Shown here: one piece after another, positions 16,920 to 26,793 of the stretch | How the letters are laid out: every line of letters starts with the position of its first letter | Position numbering within the stretch: the first letter of the stretch is position 1 | Source of the DNA: Caproiciproducens sp. CPB-2 | Lineage (GTDB): Bacteria; Bacillota; Clostridia; Oscillospirales; Acutalibacteraceae | Direction of reading: 5' to 3' | Length of the DNA stretch: 64,000 nt | Assembly: GCF_036287215.1 (NCBI RefSeq) | Contig: NZ_CP142860.1 | Location: forward strand, 1,860,001 to 1,924,000 | Translations under genes and position numbers: made by a program | The notes under the pieces: model-generated | What the model saw: only the letters and a program-made list of their open reading frames with translations | Told to the model about the DNA's origin: nothing | Database searches by the model: none

Positions 16920-17549
16920 TCAGTCCTCCTTAATGACGGTTCTTCCGTCAGCCACTTCAATCCTGCCTTCGCAGAACAGCGAAACCGCTTTGGGCAGCAG
17001 CTTCCATTCCGCCTGCTCCATCACCCTGCGCTGGAGGATTTCCGGCGTATCGCCCGGCAGAACCTCCACCGCCTTTTGCAGAATAATCGGCCCGCCGTCG
17101 CAGACCTCGTTGACAAAATGCACGGTCGCCCCCGTTACCCTGACTCCCTTCGCAAGCGCAGCCTCATGGACCTTCAGCCCATAGAAGCCTTCTCCGCAGA
17201 AGGAAGGAATCAAAGCCGGATGGACATTGATAATTCTGTTTTCATAGTGCCGGACAACCTTTTCACTGATAATGGTCATAAAGCCCGCAAGGACGACCAG
17301 ATCGATTTCGTACCGGCTCAGGATTTCCAGAAGGGAACGGTCGTAGTCCTCCTGCGCCGCAAAGCTCTTTCGGAGCAGGATTTCCGTAGGAATGCCCGCC
17401 TTTTCCGCGCGCTGCAAGGCAAAAGCATCCGCCCTGCCGGAGATGACAAGCGCAAGCTTTCCGCCGCTGAGCTCGGACCGGTTCCGGGCGTCAATCAGCG
17501 CCTGCAGATTTGTTCCGCCGCCGGAAACCAGAACAGCGATGTTCAGCAT
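16920..17549 (-). CDS. purN: Phosphoribosylglycinamide formyltransferase (GAR transformylase)
   Basis: 209 residues from ATG 17549, overlapping the last 7 nt of purM; the long upstream extension up to 17663 lies inside purM and is not coding for this protein. [20 protein letters not shown] is the family start, with [26 protein letters not shown] (about 105-130) holding the catalytic Asn/His and formyl-THF site. It carries out the 10-formyl-THF-dependent third step of purine synthesis. Confidence 0.96.
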   Translation of the reverse strand: MLNIAVLVSGGGTNLQALIDARNRSELSGGKLALVISGRADAFALQRAEKAGIPTEILLRKSFAAQEDYDRSLLEILSRYEIDLVVLAGFMTIISEKVVRHYENRIINVHPALIPSFCGEGFYGLKVHEAALAKGVRVTGATVHFVNEVCDGGPIILQKAVEVLPGDTPEILQRRVMEQAEWKLLPKAVSLFCEGRIEVADGRTVIKED

Positions 17550-18577
17550 AGGATGACACCTTCCCCGCCGGAAACCACGCTTCCGATCACATAGGCGTGC
17601 TCGCCCATGGAATTCAGTTCGGCGACCGCGGTATTGGCATGCTCTTTGGAAACAACCATGCACATGCCGATCCCCATGTTGAAGGTGTTGTACATTTCGC
17701 GCTCCGGGATATTTCCCTGCCTCTGCATCATGGAAAAAACCGGCAGCTTCGGCAGGGAGGCCAGCTCGATTTCAGCCGTCGTGCCGGGCTTGAGCATACG
17801 CGGGATATTTTCAAAGAATCCGCCGCCCGTAATGTGGGAAACCGCTTTGATGCCGACCTTTTCCATCAGCGCCAGAACCGGCTTCACATAAATTTTAGTC
17901 GGGGTCAGAAGCTCTTCCCCAAGGGTATGGCCAAATTCATTGATCTGCATATTGATATTTTTCTCGCTGATATTGAAGATTTTACGCACCAGAGAAAAGC
18001 CGTTGGAATGAACGCCGGATGACTGCAGCCCGACGATTGCGTCGCCAATCTTAATTTTGGACCCGTCGATGATGCGGTCCCTGTCGACCATCCCGACGGA
18101 GAAACCCGCCAGGTCGTATTCATCCATAGGATAAAAGCCGGGCATTTCCGCCGTTTCCCCGCCGACCAGCGCGCAGCCGGACTGCACGCAGCCGTCCGCG
18201 ACGCCCGATACGATCTGCGCAATCTTTTCCGGATAGTTTTTCCCTACCGCGAGATAATCCAGGAAAAAGAGCGGCGTTGCCCCGCAGCAAACGACGTCGT
18301 TGACGCACATTGCCACACAGTCGATCCCGATCGTGTCATGCTTGTCCATTAAAAAAGCGATTTTCAGCTTTGTGCCCACGCCGTCCGTGCCGCTTACAAA
18401 AACCGGCGTCTTCATCCCGGAAAAATCCGGCTGGAACAACCCGCCGAAGCCGCCGATTCCCGAAACCACGCCCGGTATTTTGGTGCGGGCCACATGGTTC
18501 TTCATCAATTCGACCGCTTTATATCCGGCGGTAACGTCGACTCCGGCCGCTTTATAACTTTCGCTGAAACTTTTCAT
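17543..18577 (-). CDS. purM: Phosphoribosylformylglycinamidine cyclo-ligase (AIR synthetase)
   Basis: 344 residues starting at [20 protein letters not shown] (ATG 18577, GGGAGGA upstream); upstream in-frame codons lie in purE-purM spacer. Family motifs include [39 protein letters not shown] and [12 protein letters not shown] (about 130-145). It uses ATP to close FGAM to AIR. Located between purE and purN. Confidence 0.97.
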   Translation of the reverse strand: MKSFSESYKAAGVDVTAGYKAVELMKNHVARTKIPGVVSGIGGFGGLFQPDFSGMKTPVFVSGTDGVGTKLKIAFLMDKHDTIGIDCVAMCVNDVVCCGATPLFFLDYLAVGKNYPEKIAQIVSGVADGCVQSGCALVGGETAEMPGFYPMDEYDLAGFSVGMVDRDRIIDGSKIKIGDAIVGLQSSGVHSNGFSLVRKIFNISEKNINMQINEFGHTLGEELLTPTKIYVKPVLALMEKVGIKAVSHITGGGFFENIPRMLKPGTTAEIELASLPKLPVFSMMQRQGNIPEREMYNTFNMGIGMCMVVSKEHANTAVAELNSMGEHAYVIGSVVSGGEGVILC

Positions 18578-18599
18578 GTCCGATCCTCCCAATATTTTC

Positions 18600-19106
18600 T
18601 CACAGTTCCTGAACCTTCGCCTGCAGCGCCTCATCTTTCTTCGCAACACCCTCCGCCATTGCCTGTTTCATTTCCCGCAGCTTTGCGGCCAGCGTTTCGT
18701 CCGAAAGGGCCAGCATCTGCGCCGCAAGAATCGCGGCGTTATCCGCGCCGTCAATCGCCACGGTGGCAACCGGAATCCCGCTCGGCATCTGCACCGTCGC
18801 CAAGAGGGCGTCAAGCCCGTCAAGAGTGGAGGACTTGACCGGAATGCCGATGACCGGCAGGGTGGTGTGCGCGGCAAGCACGCCCGCCAGATGCGCCGCT
18901 TTCCCCGCCGCCGCAATGATTACCCCGAATCCGTTCTCAGCGGCGGAACGGGAAAATCCCGCAGCCGCCTGCGGCGTTCTGTGCGCGGACATCACATGAA
19001 CTTCCATCGGGATTCCAAACGCTTTCAGCCGCTTCACAGCAGCCGAGACGACCGGGAAATCACTGTCGCTTCCCATGATGATCGCTACTTTTTTATCTGC
19101 CATCAT
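18600..19106 (-). CDS. purE: N5-carboxyaminoimidazole ribonucleotide mutase (PurE)
   Basis: 168 residues. [21 protein letters not shown] at the start, [14 protein letters not shown] (about 43-56) and [25 protein letters not shown] are the class I PurE signature. Two adjacent ATGs (19106, 19103) both lie behind AGGAGAG; the first is listed. It moves the carboxylate from N5 to C4 of the imidazole ring. It opens this operon; purC, purF and purL are not in the window. The gene is preceded by a terminator hairpin (19139-19173) and a structured leader. Confidence 0.95.
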   Translation of the reverse strand: MMADKKVAIIMGSDSDFPVVSAAVKRLKAFGIPMEVHVMSAHRTPQAAAGFSRSAAENGFGVIIAAAGKAAHLAGVLAAHTTLPVIGIPVKSSTLDGLDALLATVQMPSGIPVATVAIDGADNAAILAAQMLALSDETLAAKLREMKQAMAEGVAKKDEALQAKVQEL

Positions 19107-19138
19107 TACACTCTCCTGTTTCCGTCGGTCCGGAGCAA

Positions 19139-19173
19139 TAAAAAACAGGCTGCACCATGAGATGGCACAGCCT
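19139..19173 (-). terminator. Attenuator-like terminator in the purE leader
   Basis: Minus strand AGGCTGTGCCA (19173-19163), 5-nt loop, TGGTGCAGCCT (19157-19147), then a T-run (19145-19139). It lies 33 nt before purE and in the same direction, so unless an upstream gene ends there it must be bypassed for purE expression. Confidence 0.8.
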
Positions 19174-19180
19174 GAAGCCA

Positions 19181-19261
19181 TTATAACATCCGGAATATTG
19201 GCGCAGCTTGACAGTAAACAATTCCAGTTCCCATTAACCTACGAACGGAAGATACTGTCAT
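19181..19261 (-). CDS. Possible 26-residue leader peptide of the purine operon
   Basis: ATG at 19261 is preceded by GGAGGG with an ideal 7-nt gap (19274-19269). The frame encodes MTVSSVRRLMGTGIVYCQAA then PIFRML and stops at 19181, 8 nt before the terminator hairpin. The start-codon region TGACAGTA (19260-19253) is complementary to TACTGTCA (19216-19209), and TTCCGTTC (19250-19243) to GAACTGGAA (19230-19222), so translation and RNA folding would compete. The codons show no obvious amino-acid run that would explain sensing. It may instead be a spurious short frame. Confidence 0.45.
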   Translation of the reverse strand: MTVSSVRRLMGTGIVYCQAAPIFRML

Positions 19262-19292
19262 TGCATTTCCCTCCGACAACACATAATGTATC

Positions 19293-19338
19293 TATTGTAG
19301 GTGATTCCGACAATAAATTCAATAGCTGAATCAGCCAA
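19293..19338 (-). promoter_or_regulatory. Possible purE-operon promoter with a 23-bp inverted repeat
   Basis: Minus strand TTGGCT (19338-19333), 17-nt spacer and TATTGT (19315-19310) make a weak promoter. The -10 box is the first half of an inverted repeat TATTGTCGG/CCTACAATA (19315-19307 and 19301-19293, one mismatch), which could be an operator or the first hairpin of the leader. Confidence 0.4.
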
Positions 19339-19408
19339 AAATTTTTTTTGTACAGTTATCACGCGCAGGGCGGCTTACCGTATTGTAATTTGTATAGTAT
19401 GACCCGGC

Positions 19409-20329
19409 TTATTCTGCAGCGGCGCCGGCATCACTCGCCACCAGTTCCTTCAGAGATGTGGCAAGGCCCGCAAAAGACTGGATGTTGGACGGAATAATAA
19501 TCTTCATGGCTTTTCCGTCCGCGGCCTTTTCAAACGCTTCCAGACTCTTGAGCGCAATGACGCTGTCGCCCGGATTAGCCTCGTTCAGAAGCTTGATACT
19601 GTCCGCATAGGCCTGCTGTACCAGCATGATCGCCTGCGCTTCGCCCTGCGCCTCACGGATTTTTGTCTCCTTTTCCGCATCCGCGCGCAGAATCGCGGAT
19701 TCCTTTTCGCCTTCCGCAATCAGGATGGCGCTGCGCTTTTCACCTTCCGCGGTCAGAATCTGGGCACGGCGCTCACGCTCAGCCTTCATCTGCTTCTCCA
19801 TGGACTCCTGAATCTCCCTCGGCGGAATGATGTTTTTCAGTTCCACGCGGTTGACTTTGATGCCCCACGCATCGGTTGCCTCGTCAAGGATCGTGCGGAT
19901 TTTCGTATTGATGACGTCGCGGGAGGTCAACGTATGGTCCAGCTCCAGATCGCCGATAATGTTTCTCAGCGTGGTGGCGGACAGGTTTTCGATCGCGGAA
20001 ATCGGCCGCTCCACACCGTAGGCATAGAGCTTCGCGTCGGAAACCTGAAAATACACGACGGTGTCGATCTGCATGGTGACGTTATCCTTTGTGATAACGG
20101 GCTGCGGCGGGAAATCAATGACCTGTTCCTTTAAAGAAACCCTTTTTGAGATTTTGTCGATAAACGGGATTTTAAAGTGAAGGCCGGTCGTCCAGGTGCT
20201 GTTATAAGCGCCGAGACGTTCCACCACATACACGTGCGCCTGAGGCACGACCTTGATATTGCTGATTAAGATAATAAGAACAATAATTGCAAGCGCAACC
20301 AGAAAGATAGCTGCCAGATTGATTCCCAT
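19409..20329 (-). CDS. SPFH/Band-7 membrane-anchored protein (stomatin-like)
   Basis: 306 residues. A single N-terminal membrane helix (about 4-25) precedes an SPFH domain (VPQAHVYVVERLGAYNSTWT, INTKIRTILDEATDAWGIKV), then a long Glu/Ala/Arg-rich helix (MEKQMKAERERRAQILTAEG, repeated AEGEK units, about 175-235) and a C-terminal domain. Such proteins oligomerise at the membrane and partner with NfeD proteins; the nfeD gene lies 1 nt upstream on the same strand, a classic pair. Their role in membrane stress or lipid microdomains is from family knowledge. Confidence 0.92.
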   Translation of the reverse strand: MGINLAAIFLVALAIIVLIILISNIKVVPQAHVYVVERLGAYNSTWTTGLHFKIPFIDKISKRVSLKEQVIDFPPQPVITKDNVTMQIDTVVYFQVSDAKLYAYGVERPISAIENLSATTLRNIIGDLELDHTLTSRDVINTKIRTILDEATDAWGIKVNRVELKNIIPPREIQESMEKQMKAERERRAQILTAEGEKRSAILIAEGEKESAILRADAEKETKIREAQGEAQAIMLVQQAYADSIKLLNEANPGDSVIALKSLEAFEKAADGKAMKIIIPSNIQSFAGLATSLKELVASDAGAAAE

Positions 20330-20330
20330 T

Positions 20331-20786
20331 CTATTCTTCCTCCTTCATTCCATTATGTACCGTTACAATCAGTTTAACCCCTTCGATTGCTTTGATGAGT
20401 ACATGTTCTCCGATTTTTATGACCGAACCGTCTTCGCTCCGCGCCGTCCAGACGCTGCCCAGAACATTCACCTGTCCTTCGCCCAGGGTATTGTTAATTT
20501 CGGCAATCACAATGCCGTCCTTTCCAATATAGCGATCCGCATTGGTCTCTTCTTTCTTGAAATTCATCAGTTTTTTTACCAACGGTCTGGTGCTCACCAG
20601 CGTAACGGCGGTTACCACCACAAACACCACCGTTTGGGTCCAAAGCTCGGCTCCGCAGAGGTTTGCAATCAGGGCGCCGACCCCGCCTGCAACAAACCAG
20701 ATGGAAACCAGCTGAGCGGTAGAGCCTTCGACGACTGCCGCGACAATAATCACCGCGAGCCAAAAGTAAGGCAAATATGTCTCCAT
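20331..20786 (-). CDS. NfeD-family membrane protein (short form)
   Basis: 151 residues: three membrane helices (about 5-25, 28-48, 50-68) followed by an OB-fold domain with the typical IGKDGIVIAEINN...GEGQVNVLGSVWTARSEDG stretch. This is the short NfeD1b type, lacking the ClpP-like protease. It is directly followed by the SPFH gene, its usual partner. Likely a membrane-integrity or protein-complex component; the exact role is unknown. Confidence 0.9.
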   Translation of the reverse strand: METYLPYFWLAVIIVAAVVEGSTAQLVSIWFVAGGVGALIANLCGAELWTQTVVFVVVTAVTLVSTRPLVKKLMNFKKEETNADRYIGKDGIVIAEINNTLGEGQVNVLGSVWTARSEDGSVIKIGEHVLIKAIEGVKLIVTVHNGMKEEE

Positions 20787-20846
20787 GTTTTCACTCCTTC
20801 CGGTGTTGCATTTATCTTACCACAATTCCAATATGAAAACAACAAC

Positions 20847-20941
20847 GCCAAATCGTCAAAAAAGACGGTTTTGGCCCGTTTTTTACCGGGCGGATAAGTC
20901 CATCCCCCCGGCCCGGGTTGGGGCTGAGTAAGCCGGGCCGG
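20847..20941. repeat. Two stable inverted repeats between groEL and nfeD
   Basis: An inverted repeat pairs GCCAAATCGTC (20847-20857) with GACGGTTTTGGC (20864-20875), and a GC-only one pairs CCGGCCCGG (20908-20916) with CCGGGCCGG (20933-20941). Together with the groEL terminator at 20970-21007 they give three successive hairpins in 160 bp. The first is followed on the minus strand by a T-rich GTTGTTGTTTT and may be a back-up terminator. Nothing else was found in this gap except the expected nfeD promoter area. Confidence 0.5.
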
Positions 20942-20969
20942 CTCTCGCCTGGCCGGTCCGTGGGCTAAT

Positions 20970-21007
20970 AAAGAAAAGACGGGCGCCAAAAAAGCGTCCG
21001 TCTTTTT
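20970..21007 (-). terminator. Terminator of the groES-groEL operon
   Basis: Minus strand AAAGACGGACGC (21005-20994) pairs with GCGCCCGTCTTT (20986-20975) with one G-T wobble; As and Ts on either side make it usable both ways. Confidence 0.85.
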
Positions 21008-21026
21008 GAAATGCTGTTATTTACGA

Positions 21027-22661
<1,635 letters not shown>

Positions 22662-22697
22662 TTATTTCCTCCAATATCAATTTATGATGTCTGTCAA

Positions 22698-23040
<343 letters not shown>

Positions 23041-23045
23041 GATAT

Positions 23046-23074
23046 ATTTTATATACTTATGTTCGGAAAATCAA
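23046..23074 (-). promoter_or_regulatory. groESL promoter
   Basis: Minus strand TTGATT (23074-23069), 17-nt spacer, TAAAAT (23051-23046), placing the start of transcription at the edge of the CIRCE element, the standard arrangement for HrcA repression. Confidence 0.7.
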
Positions 23075-23139
23075 GTGCTTTTTTCTAAAAAAATGCAATT
23101 TCATAAATTATTTACAATTATTGTGAATTTTTTGGATTT

Positions 23140-24042
23140 TTAAACCGGCACAATAAAATTAACCGCGTTCGGAACCACCTCAAAACGAAGATTTCTGATT
23201 GTGGCGCATTCGCCGTCAAAATTGGCGACGGCCAGATTCGGCGCTGTGATTTCCATTTTCTTTCCCCGGCAAAAGGTCAGTAGGCTTTTGAATTTCTCGG
23301 ATTCCAGGTGCCCGCCGTTCTTGTATATTTTAATCAGCGGCGGAATCTGATACACGGGCGGCTTTTTGATCAGCACAAAATCCAGCAGCCCGTCGTCCGG
23401 AACAGCCTGCGGCGCGCCGCAAAAGCCCCCGCCGTAATACTTTCCGCTGCCGGCCAGAGCAAACAGGTAAGTGCCGTTAAACCTTGCGCCGCCGTCGATC
23501 AGAATCTCCAGCGGTTCGCCCAGCCTGCCGACCAGTACTTTTGCAAGAGCCAGATTATAGGCCATGGGCCCGCTGATAAAGGGAATGTCCTTGAATTTCA
23601 CCATTTCAAAAGCGACCCTGGCGTCCAGTCCCACGGAGCAAAGGTTAATGGAATACTGCCCGTTGGAGTGAATCATATCCACGGGGCGGGAGTGCCCTTT
23701 CAACTGCTTTTTCAAGGATAAAAAGTCTGCGGGCTTCCCAAAGGTTTTGATATAGTCATTGCCGGAACCGCATGGAAAAATTCCCACCTCGGCATTTTTT
23801 CTCCCGATGGCGCCGGCCGCCGTCTCGCTCAGCGTCCCGTCTCCTCCGATGGCGTAAATCCGGACCGGGTCCCCTTTCCCGCTCTCTGTTTCCGCAAGCT
23901 CTGTGGCGTGCTTCGGCCTCTCGGTGAGATAGCAGGAGAATTCGATTCCGCTCGCGTCCAGATATTCGCGGATAGCAGGAAAAACGGTATCATAAGCATT
24001 CTTTTTACCGGCGACGGGATTCACAATAAATACATACCGCAT
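23140..24042 (-). CDS. Diacylglycerol/lipid kinase family protein (YegS/BmrU/DgkB type)
   Basis: 300 residues. NPVAGKK at 8-14, the nucleotide site YAIGGDGTLSETAAGA (63-78, GGDGT at 66-70) and FPCGSGNDYIKTFGKP (89-104) define the diacylglycerol kinase catalytic family. Such enzymes phosphorylate diacylglycerol or related lipids at the inner face of the membrane, recycling lipid from teichoic acid synthesis in Gram-positive bacteria. Substrate cannot be told from the sequence. Transcribed alone, 99 nt after the groESL promoter region. Confidence 0.92.
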   Translation of the reverse strand: MRYVFIVNPVAGKKNAYDTVFPAIREYLDASGIEFSCYLTERPKHATELAETESGKGDPVRIYAIGGDGTLSETAAGAIGRKNAEVGIFPCGSGNDYIKTFGKPADFLSLKKQLKGHSRPVDMIHSNGQYSINLCSVGLDARVAFEMVKFKDIPFISGPMAYNLALAKVLVGRLGEPLEILIDGGARFNGTYLFALAGSGKYYGGGFCGAPQAVPDDGLLDFVLIKKPPVYQIPPLIKIYKNGGHLESEKFKSLLTFCRGKKMEITAPNLAVANFDGECATIRNLRFEVVPNAVNFIVPV

Positions 24043-24074
24043 GATAGCCTCCAGCTGAAATGATTTGAGGAATG

Positions 24075-25193
24075 TTATTTAAAATACATGTAGTATTGGC
24101 ATTTAATCATGCCGTTGTAAAGCTTTCTGCGCCGGTCGGCCTTGCGGCCGAAACAATCTTCAAAGGTCTCGTCCGGGCTGATAATCGAGTAGCTCCATCC
24201 ATGCCTGCGTTCAAAGACACTTCCCATGGTCCTGTAAAGCTCTTCCGCCTGACGCATGTCCAAAAGGCGCTCCCCATAGGGCGGGTTACAGATCACGCAG
24301 CCGTATTCGCCCACCGGCGTGAAATCCTCTATCCCCCGTTTTTCCGCATGAATCTGGGAGATAACCCCGGCTTTTTTCGCGTTCTCAAGCGTGAGCGTGA
24401 CCGCCGCGCCGTCAATATCGTAGCCGTGAGCGGTAAACGGAGCGTCGCGCAGGACCACACTCTGCGCGCGTACCTTTTCCTTCTGCCAAAGGCTCTTATC
24501 GATACAGTCCCAGCGTTCGGCGGAAAAATGACGCTGCAAACCCGGCGCGATATTCAGCGCGTACATGGCGGCCTCGATCAGAAGAGTGCCGGAACCACAG
24601 AACGGATCGATAAAATTCGCGTCGTGCCGCACGCGGGAAAGATGTACCATACAGGCGGCAAGCGTCTCCTTAATCGGCGCTTCCGTGGAGCTTGCGCGGT
24701 ATCCCCGCTTGTGAAGCCCCTCTCCGGAGGTATCGATCATAATGCTGGCCTGATCCTTCATGATCAGGAACTGGACCTGAAAAAGCGTTCCCGTCTCCTC
24801 GAACCAGCCGACATGGTACTTTTGCTTTAAACGCTCCACAATCGCTTTCTTGATGATGGACTGGCAGTCGGGAACACTGGACAGCTTGGAATTCAAGCTG
24901 CGTCCCTTAACCGGGAAGCGGTCGTTTTTCCCGATCCACCGCTCCCACGGCATGGCCTTTACCCCCTGAAAAAGCTCCTCAAAGCTGAGCGCCCGAAAAT
25001 TCCCCATCTGCACGAGCACGCGTTCCCCGTAACGCGACCAGAGATTTGCACGGACAAGCATTTCGTCGGAGCCGTCAAAAACGACCCGCCCGTTCTGGGG
25101 CTCCACATTTTTCGCGTCCATTGCACGCAGTTCCTCCGCCACAAGGCCTTCCACCCCAAGAAGGCAGGGGCATACCAATTTAAAATGATCCAT
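24075..25193 (-). CDS. THUMP-domain SAM-dependent RNA methyltransferase (RlmL/YpsC-like)
   Basis: 372 residues. The N-terminal THUMP region (about 40-155, with LFQVQFLIMKDQASIMIDTSG) precedes a Rossmann methyltransferase with FIDPFCGSGTLLIEAAMYAL (about 198-217) and the NPPYGERL amino-methylating motif (about 306-313). The NPPY tetrad indicates base N-methylation, as in RlmL, which makes m2G in 23S rRNA. Target in this organism is an inference. The length is that of the stand-alone N-methyltransferase, without the RlmK half of E. coli. Confidence 0.9.
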   Translation of the reverse strand: MDHFKLVCPCLLGVEGLVAEELRAMDAKNVEPQNGRVVFDGSDEMLVRANLWSRYGERVLVQMGNFRALSFEELFQGVKAMPWERWIGKNDRFPVKGRSLNSKLSSVPDCQSIIKKAIVERLKQKYHVGWFEETGTLFQVQFLIMKDQASIMIDTSGEGLHKRGYRASSTEAPIKETLAACMVHLSRVRHDANFIDPFCGSGTLLIEAAMYALNIAPGLQRHFSAERWDCIDKSLWQKEKVRAQSVVLRDAPFTAHGYDIDGAAVTLTLENAKKAGVISQIHAEKRGIEDFTPVGEYGCVICNPPYGERLLDMRQAEELYRTMGSVFERRHGWSYSIISPDETFEDCFGRKADRRRKLYNGMIKCQYYMYFK

Positions 25194-25215
25194 AATTCCA
25201 CTCCAAAATTAAAAT

Positions 25216-25239
25216 ATGGGGCTGCGACAGTACGCAGCC
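25216..25239 (-). terminator. Probable terminator downstream of hpf
   Basis: GGGGCTGCG (25216-25224) and CGCAGCCCC (25231-25239) form a perfect 9-bp hairpin with a 6-nt loop. On the minus strand it is followed by an AT-rich ATATTTTAATTTT stretch, so it most likely ends the hpf transcript. Confidence 0.65.
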
Positions 25240-25314
25240 CCAATCGTTATAGAAAACTATTCTCTATCAGGCACCGTGTTTTATCACCAAAACAGTGCGG
25301 GTGCGAATATTTTA

Positions 25315-25851
25315 TTATTCCGTATCCGGCTCCAATAATCCGTAATTTCCGTCCTTGCGCTTATAAACCACATTGATTTCTCCGCTCTGTTCGTCGCGGA
25401 ACATAAAAAACTGATGGCCGAGCAGGTTCATCTGAAGAATCGCTTCCTCCGTACTGAGAGGTTTTACAAAGAAATGCTTGGTACGCACGATCTTATATTC
25501 GCTGTCGTCTTCTTCGTCCGTATGCAGATAATTCTGTACATACTGGTCGAGGGCGGCAGAATGGATTTCTTTCTCAAGCCTTGTCTTATTTTTACGGATT
25601 TGCCTGCCCAGCGCGCTGATCACCTGATCCAGCGCGTCGTTCATCTCAAAGTCCGTTGCTTCCGCGCGATAAATCATTCCCCGCGATTTAATCGTAATTT
25701 CAACCGTCTGGCGGTTCCTCTCCAGCGTCACCATCACATTGGCCTGCGCGTCTTCATCGAAAATTCTGTCAAAGCGCGACAGCTTCTTTGCAGCCAACTC
25801 CTTAAAATTATCCCGCAGATTGACCTTCCTGCCAGTAACAGCAATTTTCAT
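25315..25851 (-). CDS. hpf: Ribosome hibernation-promoting factor, long form
   Basis: 178 residues. The N-terminal half (MKIAVTGRKVNLRDNFKELA, about 1-100) is the HPF/YfiA domain that sits in the ribosomal A/P site; the C-terminal half (about 118-178, VRTKHFFVKPLSTEEAILQM NLLGHQFFMF split region) is the dimerisation domain that joins two 70S ribosomes into 100S particles in long-form HPF. AAAGGAG precedes ATG 25851. It acts when growth slows. Confidence 0.96.
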   Translation of the reverse strand: MKIAVTGRKVNLRDNFKELAAKKLSRFDRIFDEDAQANVMVTLERNRQTVEITIKSRGMIYRAEATDFEMNDALDQVISALGRQIRKNKTRLEKEIHSAALDQYVQNYLHTDEEDDSEYKIVRTKHFFVKPLSTEEAILQMNLLGHQFFMFRDEQSGEINVVYKRKDGNYGLLEPDTE

Positions 25852-25940
25852 AGGAACATCTCCTTTTTCTATTCTTAAAAAAGAATATCGACTACCTATA
25901 ATATACCATAATCATACGGCAAATAAAAGCGTCAGAAAAT

Positions 25941-26783
25941 TTAAATGGTAATTTTCTTGTGGCGGGTCACATGGCAGCCTACGTTGACCGCTACCGGCAG
26001 CCCGGCAATGTGAGTGGGAAACTGCTCGATATTCACCGCAAGAGCCGTCGTAAGCCCGCCAAAGCCCTGCGGGCCGACGTTCAACTCATTGACTCTTTCA
26101 AGCATCCGCTGCTCCAGCCCGGCGTAAAACGGGTCGGAATTCCGCTGCGAAACCGGGCGGCAGAGCGCCTGTTTTGCCAACAGCGCGCATTTTTCAAAAT
26201 CGCCGCCGATGCCCACTCCCAAAACAACCGGCGGGCACGGGTTCCCGCCCGCAATCCGAACCGTTTCCGCGACAAATCCGACGATATCGTCTGTGCTTGC
26301 GGACGGGGTAAACATTTTGATCCGGCTCATATTTTCGCTGCCGAACCCTTTCGGAGCCGCGGTAATCGCAAGCTTGTCCCCGGGAACCAGGCGCAGATGG
26401 ATGACGGCGGGCGTATTGTCCCCCGTATTCCCCCTGCGGATAGGGTCCGCAGACACCGAACAGCGCAGCCGGCCTTCGAGATATCCCTGGCGCACCCCTT
26501 CGTTGACGGCGTCCTCAAACGAACCGCCGGTCAGGTGAACCTCCTGCCCGATTTCAACAAAAACCACAGCCATGCCCGTGTCCTGACAGATGGGGATTTC
26601 GAGCTCCCGCGCGGCATTCATATTTTCGCACAGATCGCACAGAACGGCCTTGCCGATCGGGGACGTCTCCTTCTCCGAAGCGGCGGAGATACAGTTTTCA
26701 AGGTCCTCCGGCAAAACGCGGTTCGCGTCAATAAAAAGCTTTTTAATCGCTTCGGTGATCTGTGAAACATCAATCTCTCTCAT
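25941..26783 (-). CDS. Class I fumarate hydratase alpha subunit (FumA N-terminal/TtdA type), partner gene absent here
   Basis: 280 residues from ATG 26783 (GAGGG at 8 nt); the longer frame to 26819 runs into the upstream gene. Motifs: PICQDTGMAVVFVEIGQ with an iron-sulphur Cys (about 61-77), KGFGSENMSRIKMF, and GIGGDFEKCALLAKQAL (about 195-211). The family dehydrates malate to fumarate (or tartrate to oxaloacetate) using a [4Fe-4S] cluster and needs a beta subunit for catalysis. In most anaerobes beta follows directly; here the next gene is hpf. It lies 10 nt after an amidohydrolase gene and is probably co-transcribed with it. Confidence 0.92.
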   Translation of the reverse strand: MREIDVSQITEAIKKLFIDANRVLPEDLENCISAASEKETSPIGKAVLCDLCENMNAARELEIPICQDTGMAVVFVEIGQEVHLTGGSFEDAVNEGVRQGYLEGRLRCSVSADPIRRGNTGDNTPAVIHLRLVPGDKLAITAAPKGFGSENMSRIKMFTPSASTDDIVGFVAETVRIAGGNPCPPVVLGVGIGGDFEKCALLAKQALCRPVSQRNSDPFYAGLEQRMLERVNELNVGPQGFGGLTTALAVNIEQFPTHIAGLPVAVNVGCHVTRHKKITI

Positions 26784-26793
26784 ACGCGTTCCC

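Noticed and set aside
19107..19338. Guanine, ZTP or PRPP riboswitch in the purE leader
   Set aside because: The conserved core sequences of these classes are not seen on the minus strand; only general stems and a terminator are supported.
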